A DNA stretch of 37,384 nucleotides from Verrucomicrobiota bacterium (GCA_947454705.1 CANGKZ010000047.1:1-37384); one strand, 5' to 3'; shown: positions 7,744-16,765, counted from the stretch's first letter. Notes: generated by a model from the letters alone, not told the origin. Numbers and translations: made by a program.

Positions 7744-8152
7744 TCCGGGCAGGACTCCAAAGTCCAAAGGCCAAGGGGCCTAATTCCTTGTAGCCGCCGC
7801 CGGAAGAAGGCGGATCCCCCAAACTTTCGAAGTCACCTGATGCAGGCCCGCGCCAAACCCATTTTGGAGTGCGGCGGGAAGCGGAGCGCCACGCCGCTTC
7901 GCTCAACGCCGACCCACCAACGGAGTTAAGAAACCGCAGAGGAGCGGAGGGATTCGGAGGAGGTGGTTGCAGATGCGGCACGACCGATCGGTTCCGCACT
8001 CTGTCGCCCCGCTGGGGCTTGGATGCTTGCTCCAAAACAACCCCGGGCTGAAGCCACGGGGCTATTTTCGGAAATGCAGCCACGGCGAAGAGTGAACCCG
8101 AGCCTCAAATCCAGTATCCAGCATCCGCGATCTTCGTCTCCCAATCTCCGCC
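7744..8152. repeat. Intergenic repeat mosaic between convergent genes
   Basis: No gene is visible. Contents: a short heptad-like run (CTCCAAA, GTCCAAA, GGCCAAG; about 7755-7778), a 159-bp block (7793-7951) repeated at 11552-11710, a partial REP-A fragment around 7985-8005, a sequence with GGGGCTTGG and an imperfect CCCCGGGCTGAAGCCACGGGG hairpin-like segment near 8040-8063, and a heptad run (CCAGTAT, CCAGCAT, CCGCGAT; about 8111-8131) ahead of the terminator of the next minus-strand gene. Confidence 0.65.
7793..7951 (+). repeat. 159-bp direct repeat, copy 1 (contains REP-B hairpin and GC module)
   Basis: Aligned without gaps at a constant offset of 3759 bp with 11552-11710, with about ten mismatches by eye. 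It contains the REP-like hairpin GCGGCG (7871-7876)/CGCCGC (7892-7897) and ends in AACCGCAGAGG. The two copies bracket the lyase-like gene 8246-11383. Confidence 0.85.
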
Positions 8153-8210
8153 CGAAAAAAAGACCCGCGGTGCCCCTTTCCGGCGTACCGGAACTGGAAC
8201 ACCGCGGGTG
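8153..8210 (-). terminator. Rho-independent terminator of the lyase-like gene
   Basis: On the minus strand, 36 bp after the stop, a 10-bp perfect stem ACCCGCGGTG/CACCGCGGGT (8200-8209 with 8163-8172) encloses an inner hairpin TTCCGG-TACG-CCGGAA and is followed by CTTTTTTT (8155-8162). It is the clearest terminator in the window. Confidence 0.9.
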
Positions 8211-8245
8211 TGAAATCCACAGCCCCAAAAGGCCGCGGTGGCGAA

Positions 8246-11200
8246 TCAAAGATGGAACAGCAGGACGCCCGCTGCGTCGGTCGTGACGGCCTGAGCGCCC
8301 GGGGGTTGTCCCGGAGTCACCTGAACCTGGATGCCACCGGCAACATTGACCGCAGTGATCGCGTACGACGTTCCCGGAGCGAGTCCGGTGACAAACACGT
8401 TCGCCACCGTCGAAGGCACCAGCAGCGTGGTTCCCTGGAATGCCACGGCGAGGTCCGTGGCGAAGAACACCGCGGTGTCCACGATCAACGCACCGTCAAA
8501 CGGAGTGCCGCCGATGCTCTGAACCAGCGACGCCGGATTCGGACTGGTCACCAGCGGATCCGTGCCCTGGAGCACGTGGAGGAAGCGCGTGTTGGTGGGC
8601 AGTGATGGGTCCTCCACCACGAGGCGGCCGGTCATCGATTCCATCTGCGCAATGTTGGAGATCGTCCCGCCTTCCGGCACGTAGGTGAGCGTGGCCGATG
8701 CCGGGAGCAGCGACTTTACGAAGAGGTGCTGCCCTCCGGGGCTGGTGGCAGATGCGAGCCGCGCCGTGGCATCAATCTGCGGGGGCATCGCAAAGTTCAC
8801 GTTGAATCGCTTGAACCCGTTGTGCAGGGAGACCGCGCGGTCGTACACCACCACGTGATCGCTGGTGAGCCAGAGGATCGAACGGCTGGCGTGCTGGATG
8901 TCGAGCGCCGCATTGGCCGGCGTCCAGATCGAGGGACGGTTGTAGAGCGCGGTCATGTCCGTGCTGGCGTAGGCGTATCCCGGTCCGGCACTCGCCGTCG
9001 TGACCGGATCCCCGGCGCTCATGCCGTTGTTCCACTGCGATCCATTGGGCCAGTACGGCGCCTCAAAATAGTTCAAATTCTGGGGCTTTCCGTTGGCGCA
9101 CCAATTTTGGAGCGCGAGGGAATTGTGCCACAACGACGACTGGCCATTACCGTTGTTGTCGTAGTTGCTCAGCTCCTTGGTCAGCCATTCGCCCTTGCGG
9201 TACAGCTCGAACTGGCCGGCGTCCCCGTCCTGGTGGTTGATGGATTCCCAGGAGCTGCGGAAGGTGAAGACCGAGGCATTCGGACTCCAATCGGTGCGGG
9301 CCAGCAGGCGGCCGTTGCCGGCATCGATGAACTGATTCGGATACGAGGGCCGCGGATCCGCGGCGGCAGGCTGCGTGGGATCGAGGAGGAAGAAGTACAG
9401 GATCGCGTTCTGCACCCCGTACGACGACGGCTGCTGGATGCGCTGATGCAGCAGCGGTGCCCCGCCCTCCACCGCATTCACGGCAAACCACTTCGCTGCA
9501 TCGCCGTTGGAGGTGTTGCCATTGCACTGGTCGAGCAGCGACTTGAGCGCGAACACCTGCATGAAATCAGGGGTAATCCACAACCGGAGCACATCGCCAT
9601 AGCTGGCCATGCGATAGAACGGTCCCATCCAGGATTGGTTCGCGAGGACGGTCGGGGCCGGGGCAATCGAGTTGGCAAAGCCGACCAGGTACCGGTCCCA
9701 CACGGGTGCCGACACGATCGACGCCTGCGGGCCGGAGATCGTGGGATCGGCAAACCCGGCCGTCTTCAGCGCCAGCATTTCACCCAGCACGTAGGAGAAG
9801 GCGTGACCATACAGGCCGCCCTCCGGCGAAAGACCGCCACTGGCAAGGCCAACGCTGGCGGACGGGGAAAGCCCCAGCGAACTCCGCACCACCGAGGGAT
9901 CCCCGAACATGGCGAACTGCTGGTACAGCCACGCCCCAGTGACGTTCGGAATGTAGCTGCGCAGGGAATTTCCAAGCACGGACAACGGCGTCGAGGCGGT
10001 CACCGCGGGGTCGTCCGCGGGATCGATGACGAGCGACATCAGCGTCAGCAGTCGCGCGTGTCCCGAGTAGTAATTGTTGGCCGCCACGCGATGCGCTCCG
10101 CCCGAGGGAAGTAGCGCGGTGCTGTTCATCACACCGATCGGCGACGGATGATCTCCACCGCAGACGTACGCGTTCAGGCAGTCGTTCGCCCAAATCAGGA
10201 AGGCATCCCGGGCCAGCACCTTGTCGGAGGCCGACAGGATGTCATTCCCCTGCCCATCCTTCGCGTTGTAGATCCAGTCCAACGCCAGTGGCCAGGCTTC
10301 GCTGTTGGCGTTCGCGCGGTTGAACAGCGAGAACATCGGATCGCGGAACGGCATGCCGGTGGCGTGTCCCTTGACCACTTCGGTGAAGGCGTTGACCAGC
10401 AGGTTGCGCGCGCGCTGCGCATGAAGGATCCGGGCGTTCGGGTCCGGATCGATCAGCGAGAACAGCGCAAACACCAGGGCGTGCTGCTCGGAAAGTTCGC
10501 CGGTGTAGCCCTGCGTATCGCCGAAGTCAGGATAGACGGGATTCACCACGCCGCCGGGGTAGAACGACGAATTGTAAACCACCGACGACTTATTCAACAC
10601 GACACGCAGGCTTTGATACACCGGATTGTTGGTGTTCGCCCAGGCGCGCAGGCGCGGGAGGTCATTCGTGGTGATCCACAATCGCGGATGCGAAGCCACC
10701 GGCTGAGGCACCGGGGCCGGGGTGTAGAAAACGGCCGACTCCGTCACCGCCGAGGACGGCATGGTGAACGTGGTGGTCGAGGCAAAGCTGCTGCCGAGCG
10801 CCACGTTGCCGTTCCACTGCTTGGACCACTGCCCTGCCGGAGGCGTCGAGGCCACCAGCGTGATCGTCGTCCCGGGCGCAAAATTGCCGCTGACCACCCC
10901 GTTGGCCGTCCCCCCGGAGACCGTCACCGTGTACGTGCTCGGAGGTGGCGGAGTGGAGGTTCCGCCCCCAGTTCCAGTGCCGCCGGTGGTGCCTCCCGGA
11001 GGGGGATTCACCTTCACCGTAAACGCGTTGTAGGCGGTGGCTCGGGTGGAATCCGACACCTTCACATAGGCCGAAAACGGATAACTGTAGATCCAGCTTC
11101 CCGACGCCGTGGGCATGCCTCCCAGAATTCCGTTGGTCGGATTCAGGGCCAACCCCGGGGGAAGCCCGCCGGATTGAATCGACCAGGAATAAGGCGGCGT

Positions 11201-11383
11201 ACCGCCGGTCACGACCAACTGCTGAGAATAAGCAGTGCCCACCGTGGCGGCAGGCAGCGTGGCGGAGGTGATGGCCAGGGGTGCCGCCAGCACAGTGCCG
11301 GCCGCGAACCCAAAAACGGTGAAACAAGCGGCTGCTTCAACGCAGCCACGACTCAGGGAATGACGTGGTGTTTTGGAATGCAT
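8246..11383 (-). CDS. Large secreted heparinase/alginate-lyase-like protein with Ig-like N-terminus
   Basis: The 1045-residue product has an N-terminal signal peptide (about 1-33). Residues ~35-125 are a putative Ig (He_PIG) domain (TVGTAYSQQL, GLPPGLALNPTNGILGG). A Gly/Thr/Pro linker (about 128-148) leads to a divergent InlB-type repeat domain (~149-220: TYTVTVSGGTANGVV...). From HPRLWITTNDLPRLRAW (~232) an all-alpha toroid-like region runs to ~640, followed by beta-rich heparinase II/III-type sheets with NHQDGDAGQFELYRKGEW near 720. This is the layout of exported polysaccharide lyases of the heparinase/alginate-lyase superfamily; catalytic residues cannot be fixed without an alignment. The C-terminus has no dockerin or PEP-CTERM motif. 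It stands alone, has its own terminator, and is bracketed by 159-bp direct repeats. Confidence 0.72.
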   Translation of the reverse strand: MHSKTPRHSLSRGCVEAAACFTVFGFAAGTVLAAPLAITSATLPAATVGTAYSQQLVVTGGTPPYSWSIQSGGLPPGLALNPTNGILGGMPTASGSWIYSYPFSAYVKVSDSTRATAYNAFTVKVNPPPGGTTGGTGTGGGTSTPPPPSTYTVTVSGGTANGVVSGNFAPGTTITLVASTPPAGQWSKQWNGNVALGSSFASTTTFTMPSSAVTESAVFYTPAPVPQPVASHPRLWITTNDLPRLRAWANTNNPVYQSLRVVLNKSSVVYNSSFYPGGVVNPVYPDFGDTQGYTGELSEQHALVFALFSLIDPDPNARILHAQRARNLLVNAFTEVVKGHATGMPFRDPMFSLFNRANANSEAWPLALDWIYNAKDGQGNDILSASDKVLARDAFLIWANDCLNAYVCGGDHPSPIGVMNSTALLPSGGAHRVAANNYYSGHARLLTLMSLVIDPADDPAVTASTPLSVLGNSLRSYIPNVTGAWLYQQFAMFGDPSVVRSSLGLSPSASVGLASGGLSPEGGLYGHAFSYVLGEMLALKTAGFADPTISGPQASIVSAPVWDRYLVGFANSIAPAPTVLANQSWMGPFYRMASYGDVLRLWITPDFMQVFALKSLLDQCNGNTSNGDAAKWFAVNAVEGGAPLLHQRIQQPSSYGVQNAILYFFLLDPTQPAAADPRPSYPNQFIDAGNGRLLARTDWSPNASVFTFRSSWESINHQDGDAGQFELYRKGEWLTKELSNYDNNGNGQSSLWHNSLALQNWCANGKPQNLNYFEAPYWPNGSQWNNGMSAGDPVTTASAGPGYAYASTDMTALYNRPSIWTPANAALDIQHASRSILWLTSDHVVVYDRAVSLHNGFKRFNVNFAMPPQIDATARLASATSPGGQHLFVKSLLPASATLTYVPEGGTISNIAQMESMTGRLVVEDPSLPTNTRFLHVLQGTDPLVTSPNPASLVQSIGGTPFDGALIVDTAVFFATDLAVAFQGTTLLVPSTVANVFVTGLAPGTSYAITAVNVAGGIQVQVTPGQPPGAQAVTTDAAGVLLFHL

Positions 11384-11437
11384 GGATTCATCAAATCACC
11401 CCGGAATTCCAGGAATCCCAACCCTATCCAAGACCTC

Positions 11438-11457
11438 CAGGGTGACTCTTCACCCTG
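11438..11457 (-). promoter_or_regulatory. Hairpin/operator-like palindrome upstream of the lyase gene
   Basis: CAGGGTGA and TCACCCTG form a perfect 8-bp inverted repeat with a CTCT spacer, 55 bp upstream of the ATG at 11383. Its minus-strand 11-mer CAGGGTGAAGA recurs exactly at 16618-16628, upstream of the PQQ-repeat gene. A role in regulation is inference. Confidence 0.45.
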
Positions 11458-11551
11458 CACTACGAGAAACATTTCCTAAGGTTACAGGGGGCAGGCGAAA
11501 AAACTTTTGACGCGGTGGAACGGATCCACGACGGGCACGAAAGCACCAGCC

Positions 11552-11710
11552 GCCGCCGCCGGAAGAAGGCGGATCCCCCGAACTTCCGAAGTCACCCGAT
11601 GCAGGCCCGCGCCACGCCCTTTTTGGAGTGCGGCGGGAAGCGGAGCGCCACGCCGCTTTGCTCAACGCCGACCCAGCAACAGAGTTAAGAAACCGCAGAG
11701 GCGCGGAGAA
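11552..11710 (+). repeat. 159-bp direct repeat, copy 2
   Basis: Partner of 7793-7951. It contains REP-B stem GCGGCG (11630-11635)/CGCCGC (11651-11656) and the GC module AACCGCAGAGGCGCGGAG. Confidence 0.85.
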
Positions 11711-11943
11711 GGGATTGAATCTGGAAAGCATGAAAGCAGGACCGGAAAACCCAGCATCCAGCTTCGTTCATTCGCCCCATCTCCGATCTCCCATCTGCCA
11801 TCTCCTCCGTTTCTTTTCTCCTCTGCGCCTCCGCGTCTCTGCGGTTGCTTCCAAGGTGCGGTCTGTAACTTCACACGGGGCCCGCAAACGAATCTTGTCC
11901 CGATGCGATGGTACCGGTCGGTGCAACACCACGGACGAATTCC

Positions 11944-11981
11944 AAAGCGGTGTCGACGCTCCGCTCTGCCACCGCACTCCA
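11944..11981 (+). repeat. REP-like hairpin, type A
   Basis: Stem GCGGTG (11947-11952) with CACCGC (11970-11975), flanked by AAA and ACTCCA. The element extends left to about 11899. Confidence 0.75.
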
Positions 11982-12048
11982 AAAGCGCGCCCCATCCAGC
12001 ATCCAGCATCCAGCAACCAGCATCCTCACCCTCTCCCCTCTCCGATCC

Positions 12049-14823
12049 TCACTTCGCTTCGGCTGGCGTGTGGATCGCCGCGAGACGCACCGTGCTCACG
12101 CTCATCAGCGGAGTTCCTTCCTTCGCGGTTTCGTTGAGGAACACGAGATACAGATCGTGTTTCCCTTGGACTTCCTGGACCTGCACCGGAATCGCCGGCG
12201 GTGCGGCAGGCGGACGATCCGCCCGCGCGCCGGGACTCGCAGCGGCCGGCTTGCGCGGTTCCACCCGGGTCTCACCGAGCAACTTGCCATCGGCGGAATC
12301 CGCACGGATCCGCACCGTTCCGCCCGCGTGCGAAGCCTGGGCCATCGCCACCACGGAAAGGTCAATCTGCTTCACGCCGGTCAGGTCCACCTGCTTGAAA
12401 CCGAGCACCGCGCCCGTGCGGACGAGGGTCCCACGTCCGCCGGATTCGGTCTGGCGTTTCACCTCGGCGCGCGAAGCATCGAGCGTCGGGCTGCGCAGCA
12501 CCCGGATGCTTTCCCCACTCAACGGCGGGGCCTGTTCCTCGCCCTGATCGGTGTACACCGCGCGCAGCACCAACGAGCCGCGACCGGAATCGCCGGCCGA
12601 CAGTTTCGGGGTGAAATTCCCGGCGAGTGCGTGTGTGCCGGCGTTTTTGTCGGCGAGGCTCAGCACGTATTTCAGGATCGTGGACGCCTCGGATTCATTG
12701 ATCAGCGCATTGGGCGGCATGGCGAGCGGACTCCACACGCCGCCTCCTCCGGTGACCACCTTGGAGGCCAGGCGCGCGGGCGCGGCGGAATCGTTCACGT
12801 ACTTGCGCGCGATGTCGCTGAACGAGGGGCCCACCAGCTTGCCTTCCACGAGATGACACGCCTTGCAGTTGCCCTTGGTGATCAATGCCTGCGCCACCGG
12901 AAAACGGGCCGCCGCTTCCTCGCCACGCGGCAGTCCTTTCAACGACGCCAGATCAAATCCCTCCGGCACGAAATCGATGCTCAGATTCACCCGCTCCTTG
13001 GGAATGCGGCCCGAGGCGAGCGTCCCGTCTTCCCGATCCGACACTTCCACCGCGTAGGCAAACGGCTGGTTCGGGAAATAGAACATTTCGTTCCCCTGCA
13101 CCTTCACCGCCACCACGGGAGGTTCGTTGCCCGACACAATGGGGACCGACTTGCTGTCGCTCGCGCCGGTGGGGTCGGTGACCGTCAACCGCGCCACGTG
13201 CGCCCCCGGCTGGTCGAACTTCACCGTCGGATTCGGCTCATCAAACACCCGCGGAGCCCCGGCCGGACCAAACACTTCCCAGCGGTACTTCAACGCATCG
13301 CCGTCGTTGTCCCGCGTGCCCTCGGACGAAAGCTTCACGTCAAACGGCGGCACCCCGCCGGTCTTGTTCGCGGCGGCCACCGCGTTGGGTTTGCGATTGC
13401 CTGCCTCAAATTCGATACGCACCAACTTGGCCTCCGGGCTGGCCTGGAACCAGCGGCCGCCGTACTCGAGCACGTACAGGTCGCCATCCGGACCAAACTT
13501 GAGGTCGATCGGCTCCACCGGGCGGTAGTCGGGAACGATGCGTTCCATCGACTTGAAATCGCCGTTGGGCTGCATGCTCACCGACAGAATCAGGCGTCGC
13601 GAAAACTCGGCGATGATCCAGTTGCCTTCAAAGTAGGACGGCCAGGGGCGCTTCGGCTCCTTGAAGTCGGAACGGTGATAGATGGGTCCGCCGATGGCGC
13701 ATCGTCCCCCGGTGCCGAGCGCCGGGAATTTTTCCATCACGCCGCCGTGATAGTAGATGAACGGCGGAGCCTGCGGAGGGAGCTCCCGAATGCCGGTGTT
13801 GTTCGGGGAGAGGTTGGTCGGCTTGAGCGGATCTTTCTTATCGAGCGCCTTGCCTTGGACGTAATCCCAAAACGGAAACGCCTGATCCCCCACGAAATAC
13901 GGCCAGCCAAAGAAACCCGGTCCACGCGCTTGGTTAAACTCGTCGTATCCGCGCGGTCCGATCGGCCCGTCCTCGCGGTTGTCGGGTCCCACCTCGCCCC
14001 AGTAAATGAACCCCGTCTTGCTGTCGCGCGACACGCGCCAGACGTTGCGGTGCCCCATGGTGTAGATCTCCGGACGCGTCTTCGGCGTGCCCGGCGGGAA
14101 CAGGTTGCCCTTGGGAATCGTGTAGGTGCCATCCGGCTCGGGATGGATGCGAAGGATTTTTCCCTCGAGCGAATTGGAGTTCGCCGTGCCGCCCTGATCG
14201 TCCCAGGCCGCGCGGCCCGGACGCTCATCGGTCTGCGAGGAACCGGTGTTGCCGCGGTTGTTGCCGATGGTGATGAGCAGGTTGCCTTCGTCATCCCAGG
14301 TCATACCGCCGCCGGTATGACAGCACGTCTCGCGCTGCATCTCCCAATCCATCATCACCTTCTCGGAATTGGCCACGAGGATGTCGTTGCGGACCTCCCA
14401 CCGGCTGAACACCGCCTTCTTTTGCGTGGGATGGAAGTAGTACAAATAGACCCAGTGGTTGTCGGCAAACTTGGGATCAATCGCGAGCCCCACCAGGCCC
14501 TGTTCGTTGTTGCCGGTGATGTTCACGGCGAGGCTTCCCATCACCTTCACGCCGTTGATCGCGGGATCGTACACCTTCAGCGCGCCCTTGCGTTCCGCGA
14601 TGTACACGCGTCCGTCGGGCAACACTTGGAACACCATCGGTTCATCCAACGCGCCGGGCTGCGTGAGCGCCACCGGAGTGAACCGATTGTCCTCGGGCCG
14701 GCGCTGCGCGTCCGCTCCCGTTTGGGCGAGCGCCCCGGAGGAGGCGGCACCGCTCAGAACCAGAAACGAAAGCGACATCGACATCGACGCGAATCGTCGC
14801 CACGACAGAGAAAGAGAACTCAT
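12049..14823 (-). CDS. Secreted PQQ-type sugar dehydrogenase fused to PKD, cytochrome c and CBM6-like domains
   Basis: The 924-residue product has a signal peptide (cleavage near GALAQ, about 34). Residues ~45-480 form a glucose/sorbosone-dehydrogenase beta-propeller: MVFQVLPDGRVYIAERKG at the start (given in part: DGRVYIAERKG), HTGGGMTWDDEGNLLITIG, YTMGHRNVWR and DLYVLEYGGRWF. A PKD-like domain (~485-575) follows. A monohaem cytochrome c domain carries CKACH at 653-657 and MPPNALINESEAS downstream with a possible Met ligand. The C-terminal ~180 residues resemble a CBM6 carbohydrate-binding module. The enzyme would oxidise a sugar in the periplasm and hand electrons to its own haem. The related verrucomicrobial proteins often start with a ThuA domain, which is absent here. 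The upstream PQQ-repeat gene has the same orientation, 139 bp away. Confidence 0.85.
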   Translation of the reverse strand: MSSLSLSWRRFASMSMSLSFLVLSGAASSGALAQTGADAQRRPEDNRFTPVALTQPGALDEPMVFQVLPDGRVYIAERKGALKVYDPAINGVKVMGSLAVNITGNNEQGLVGLAIDPKFADNHWVYLYYFHPTQKKAVFSRWEVRNDILVANSEKVMMDWEMQRETCCHTGGGMTWDDEGNLLITIGNNRGNTGSSQTDERPGRAAWDDQGGTANSNSLEGKILRIHPEPDGTYTIPKGNLFPPGTPKTRPEIYTMGHRNVWRVSRDSKTGFIYWGEVGPDNREDGPIGPRGYDEFNQARGPGFFGWPYFVGDQAFPFWDYVQGKALDKKDPLKPTNLSPNNTGIRELPPQAPPFIYYHGGVMEKFPALGTGGRCAIGGPIYHRSDFKEPKRPWPSYFEGNWIIAEFSRRLILSVSMQPNGDFKSMERIVPDYRPVEPIDLKFGPDGDLYVLEYGGRWFQASPEAKLVRIEFEAGNRKPNAVAAANKTGGVPPFDVKLSSEGTRDNDGDALKYRWEVFGPAGAPRVFDEPNPTVKFDQPGAHVARLTVTDPTGASDSKSVPIVSGNEPPVVAVKVQGNEMFYFPNQPFAYAVEVSDREDGTLASGRIPKERVNLSIDFVPEGFDLASLKGLPRGEEAAARFPVAQALITKGNCKACHLVEGKLVGPSFSDIARKYVNDSAAPARLASKVVTGGGGVWSPLAMPPNALINESEASTILKYVLSLADKNAGTHALAGNFTPKLSAGDSGRGSLVLRAVYTDQGEEQAPPLSGESIRVLRSPTLDASRAEVKRQTESGGRGTLVRTGAVLGFKQVDLTGVKQIDLSVVAMAQASHAGGTVRIRADSADGKLLGETRVEPRKPAAASPGARADRPPAAPPAIPVQVQEVQGKHDLYLVFLNETAKEGTPLMSVSTVRLAAIHTPAEAK

Positions 14824-14962
14824 GGGTGAAGTGAGAGGACCGAAAAAATGAAAAATTGGGGAATTAAAAATGAAAAATTACCGAGCCCGGGAGCCTGTCA
14901 CGAACCGCTCCATCAGTAAGCCGGCTTCCGGATTCCCATTTTTAATTTTGAATTGGTCATTT
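14824..14962. repeat. AT-rich heptad arrays forming an inverted repeat between two minus-strand genes
   Basis: AATTAAAAATG (14862-14872) and CATTTTTAATT (14937-14947) are perfect 11-bp inverted arms. The right arm is part of a four-heptad array (TTTTAAT, TTTGAAT, TGGTCAT, TTCTAAT; 14940-14967) that overlaps the last codons of the upstream PQQ-repeat gene. The left arm lies in AAAATGA/AAAATTG heptads (about 14846-14879). Confidence 0.6.
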
Positions 14963-16507
14963 CTAATTCTTTAGCGCCCCAAAACACCACAGCGCCTTCG
15001 ACGTCCGAAACACAACAGCATGGTCCGCCGTGGCGAGCGAGGTGTTGGCGGATTCGCCCACGGGGTTGACCGAGAGCACCTCAAACTTGGGCGCGGCTTT
15101 CAAAACGATCACGTCGCCCGCGCGGTTCGGCACGTAGATCCGGCCCTCGGCGAGGATCATCGACGACCAGCTTTCACTCTGCGATCCGGATCCATTGAGC
15201 CGCTCCTGCCAGACCGTCTTGCCAGTGGCGATTTCGTAGCACTGTGCGACGCCGTCGTTGGCGATGGAGTACACATGACCGTCGTGCACCACCCCGGTTC
15301 CGAAGGCGTTTTTAACCCGGTCCACACGCCACACGCGTCCGGACTCGCTCACATCGCCACTGCCCCCGGGCTTGAGTCCGATGGCACTGCCTCCCGCCGG
15401 TCCGCCGCTGGAAGCGATCAGGGTTTCGCCATTCCACAAAGGCGTGGCGTACACCGCGCCGCCAATGCCCTTGCTGACCCAGAGCTGCTTGCCGGTGGCC
15501 GGATCATAGGCCACCACCCGGAACGGCATGCTGGCGATCAATTCATCGTGCCCATTGACGCGAATCACGGCCGGCGTGCTCCAAGATCCGCCGCCACCAC
15601 CTCCGCCGCGTCCGCCCGGTCCGCGACCTCCACCTGGGCCACCCGGACCACCACGTCCGCCACCAGGCCCGCCTGGCCCGCCCGGTCCACCTGCCGGAGC
15701 AGATCCACCGCCGGGGGCCCCCGGGGCCGCAGCCACCGCAGGACCACCCGCAGGTGCGGCACCCCCCGGAGCTCCGGGTCCGCCGGGTCCGCCGGGTCCG
15801 CCTGGCCGACCCGGACCGCCCGGGCCTCCGCGGCCGGGACCGCCCTGCTGCTGTTCCTCGGGTTCCGGCTGGGGCGGTTTGGCTTCCCAGACGGTTTCGC
15901 CAGTCTTGCGGTTCAGGGCGATGAGACGCGCATTTTCACCCGGACCAAAATTGACGATGCAAAGATCCCCATGCAGCACCGGAGAGACGGCAGTTCCGAA
16001 CATGTGGTTCAACTTGCCCAGATCGCGGTGCCAGACCTCCTTGCCCGACAGGTCATAAGCAAACACCCCCGGGGATCCGAGGCAGACATACACCCGTTCG
16101 CCATCGGTGGCGGGGGTTCCGGCGCAGTACGGATTATTCTCCTGAGTTTGCTCGGGTTCCGTGTAGGTCACGCCCGATTGCCAGAGCATCTTCCCGGTCG
16201 CGAGATCGAAGCACATCAAGGTCCGACGATTCTCCCCCGGCACGGCCTGGGCGATGAACACACGATCTTTCCAAACGATCGGCGATCCGTTTCCGGCCGA
16301 GGGAAGCTCGGTGCGCCAGAGAACGTTTTCCTTGTCCGACCAGCGGATCGGCAGGCCCTTTTCCTTGGACACCGCGGTTCCATCCCCTCCGCGCCAACCG
16401 GTCCAATTCGCCCCCAAAACGGGCACCGTGCAGACGAGAGCGACACCGAGGTGGAGAATTGGAAGCACCGCACGTGCGGAAACGGAGGAAAGGATCGGGG
16501 TTCTCAT
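14963..16507 (-). CDS. Secreted PQQ-repeat beta-propeller protein with a collagen-like insert
   Basis: The 514-residue product starts at the ATG at 16507; the frame extends to 16903 but that part lies in repeats and has no signal peptide. The signal peptide ends near VLGAN (32-34). PQQ-enzyme-like blades are clear: NWTGWRGGDG, FDLATGKMLW, YDLSGKEVW, LNRKTGETVW, YDPATGKQLW and YEIATGKTVW. Verrucomicrobial and planctomycete paralogues of this kind are BamB-like secreted propellers with no proven cofactor. Residues ~221-308 form a Gly/Pro-rich collagen-like stretch (GGPGGP and GGRG units) inserted between blades, immediately after EEQQQ. The propeller may bind a sugar or serve in an exported complex; no catalytic function can be claimed. 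An upstream motif GGGTAACCAGGGTGAAGA lies at 16618-16635. Confidence 0.82.
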   Translation of the reverse strand: MRTPILSSVSARAVLPILHLGVALVCTVPVLGANWTGWRGGDGTAVSKEKGLPIRWSDKENVLWRTELPSAGNGSPIVWKDRVFIAQAVPGENRRTLMCFDLATGKMLWQSGVTYTEPEQTQENNPYCAGTPATDGERVYVCLGSPGVFAYDLSGKEVWHRDLGKLNHMFGTAVSPVLHGDLCIVNFGPGENARLIALNRKTGETVWEAKPPQPEPEEQQQGGPGRGGPGGPGRPGGPGGPGGPGAPGGAAPAGGPAVAAAPGAPGGGSAPAGGPGGPGGPGGGRGGPGGPGGGRGPGGRGGGGGGGSWSTPAVIRVNGHDELIASMPFRVVAYDPATGKQLWVSKGIGGAVYATPLWNGETLIASSGGPAGGSAIGLKPGGSGDVSESGRVWRVDRVKNAFGTGVVHDGHVYSIANDGVAQCYEIATGKTVWQERLNGSGSQSESWSSMILAEGRIYVPNRAGDVIVLKAAPKFEVLSVNPVGESANTSLATADHAVVFRTSKALWCFGALKN

Positions 16508-16617
16508 GGTCAATGGGGCGTTTGCGAGGATCAGAATTCGCGTACGGAAAATAAATGCAAACCAGCGGGAGTCCTTGGCGAAGACAGCCGGGCTCCAAAA
16601 CTGGATACGTGGAATTT

Positions 16618-16635
16618 TCTTCACCCTGGTTACCC
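16618..16635 (-). promoter_or_regulatory. Shared motif GGGTAACCAGGGTGAAGA upstream of the PQQ-repeat gene
   Basis: It begins about 110 bp upstream of the ATG at 16507. It shares GGGTAAC-NN-GGGTG with the palindrome region at 17615-17635, and CAGGGTGAAGA with 11447-11457. A regulatory role is inference. Confidence 0.4.
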
Positions 16636-16690
16636 GCGGGGAGGGTTGAATTTGGAAAGCATGAAAACAGGAACGGGCTGGGCTCGGGCA

Positions 16691-16716
16691 AAAGCGGTAG
16701 AGGACTACCGCAGTCC
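16691..16716 (+). repeat. REP-like hairpin, short-loop type D (left half of doublet)
   Basis: Stem GCGGTAG (16694-16700)/CTACCGC (16705-16711), loop AGGA, flanks AAA and AGTCCA. Confidence 0.8.
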
Positions 16717-16765
16717 AAGACCTGTCGAATCTCGCCGCGGGGGTGAGGAACTCGCGAACGCGTCG

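Larger units (their letters stand above)
11384..12048. repeat. 665-bp intergenic region: upstream signals of the lyase gene, then repeat mosaic
   Basis: Near the lyase gene are a perfect 8-bp hairpin (11438-11457) and GGTTACAGGGG (11480-11490). From 11552 come copy 2 of the 159-bp repeat (with REP-B), a CAGGAAA-type module (11712-11745), heptads CTCCGAT, CTCCCAT, CTGCCAT (about 11779-11799), a reversed GC module (about 11818-11848), a REP-A element (11899-11988) and CATCCAG heptads (about 11996-12022). The order B, GC module, A-inverted, CATCCAG repeats that of 5341-5692. No gene is visible. Confidence 0.72.

Noticed and set aside
10148-11479. 443-codon plus-strand frame opposite the lyase gene (with 8726-10114)
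   Set aside because: Antisense shadow with the same composition bias and no motif; the minus-strand protein has a signal peptide and recognisable domains.
11908-14829. 973-codon open frame on the plus strand
   Set aside because: It is fully antisense to the dehydrogenase-cytochrome gene, is rich in Arg/His/Gly as expected for a shadow frame in high-GC DNA, and shows no domain.
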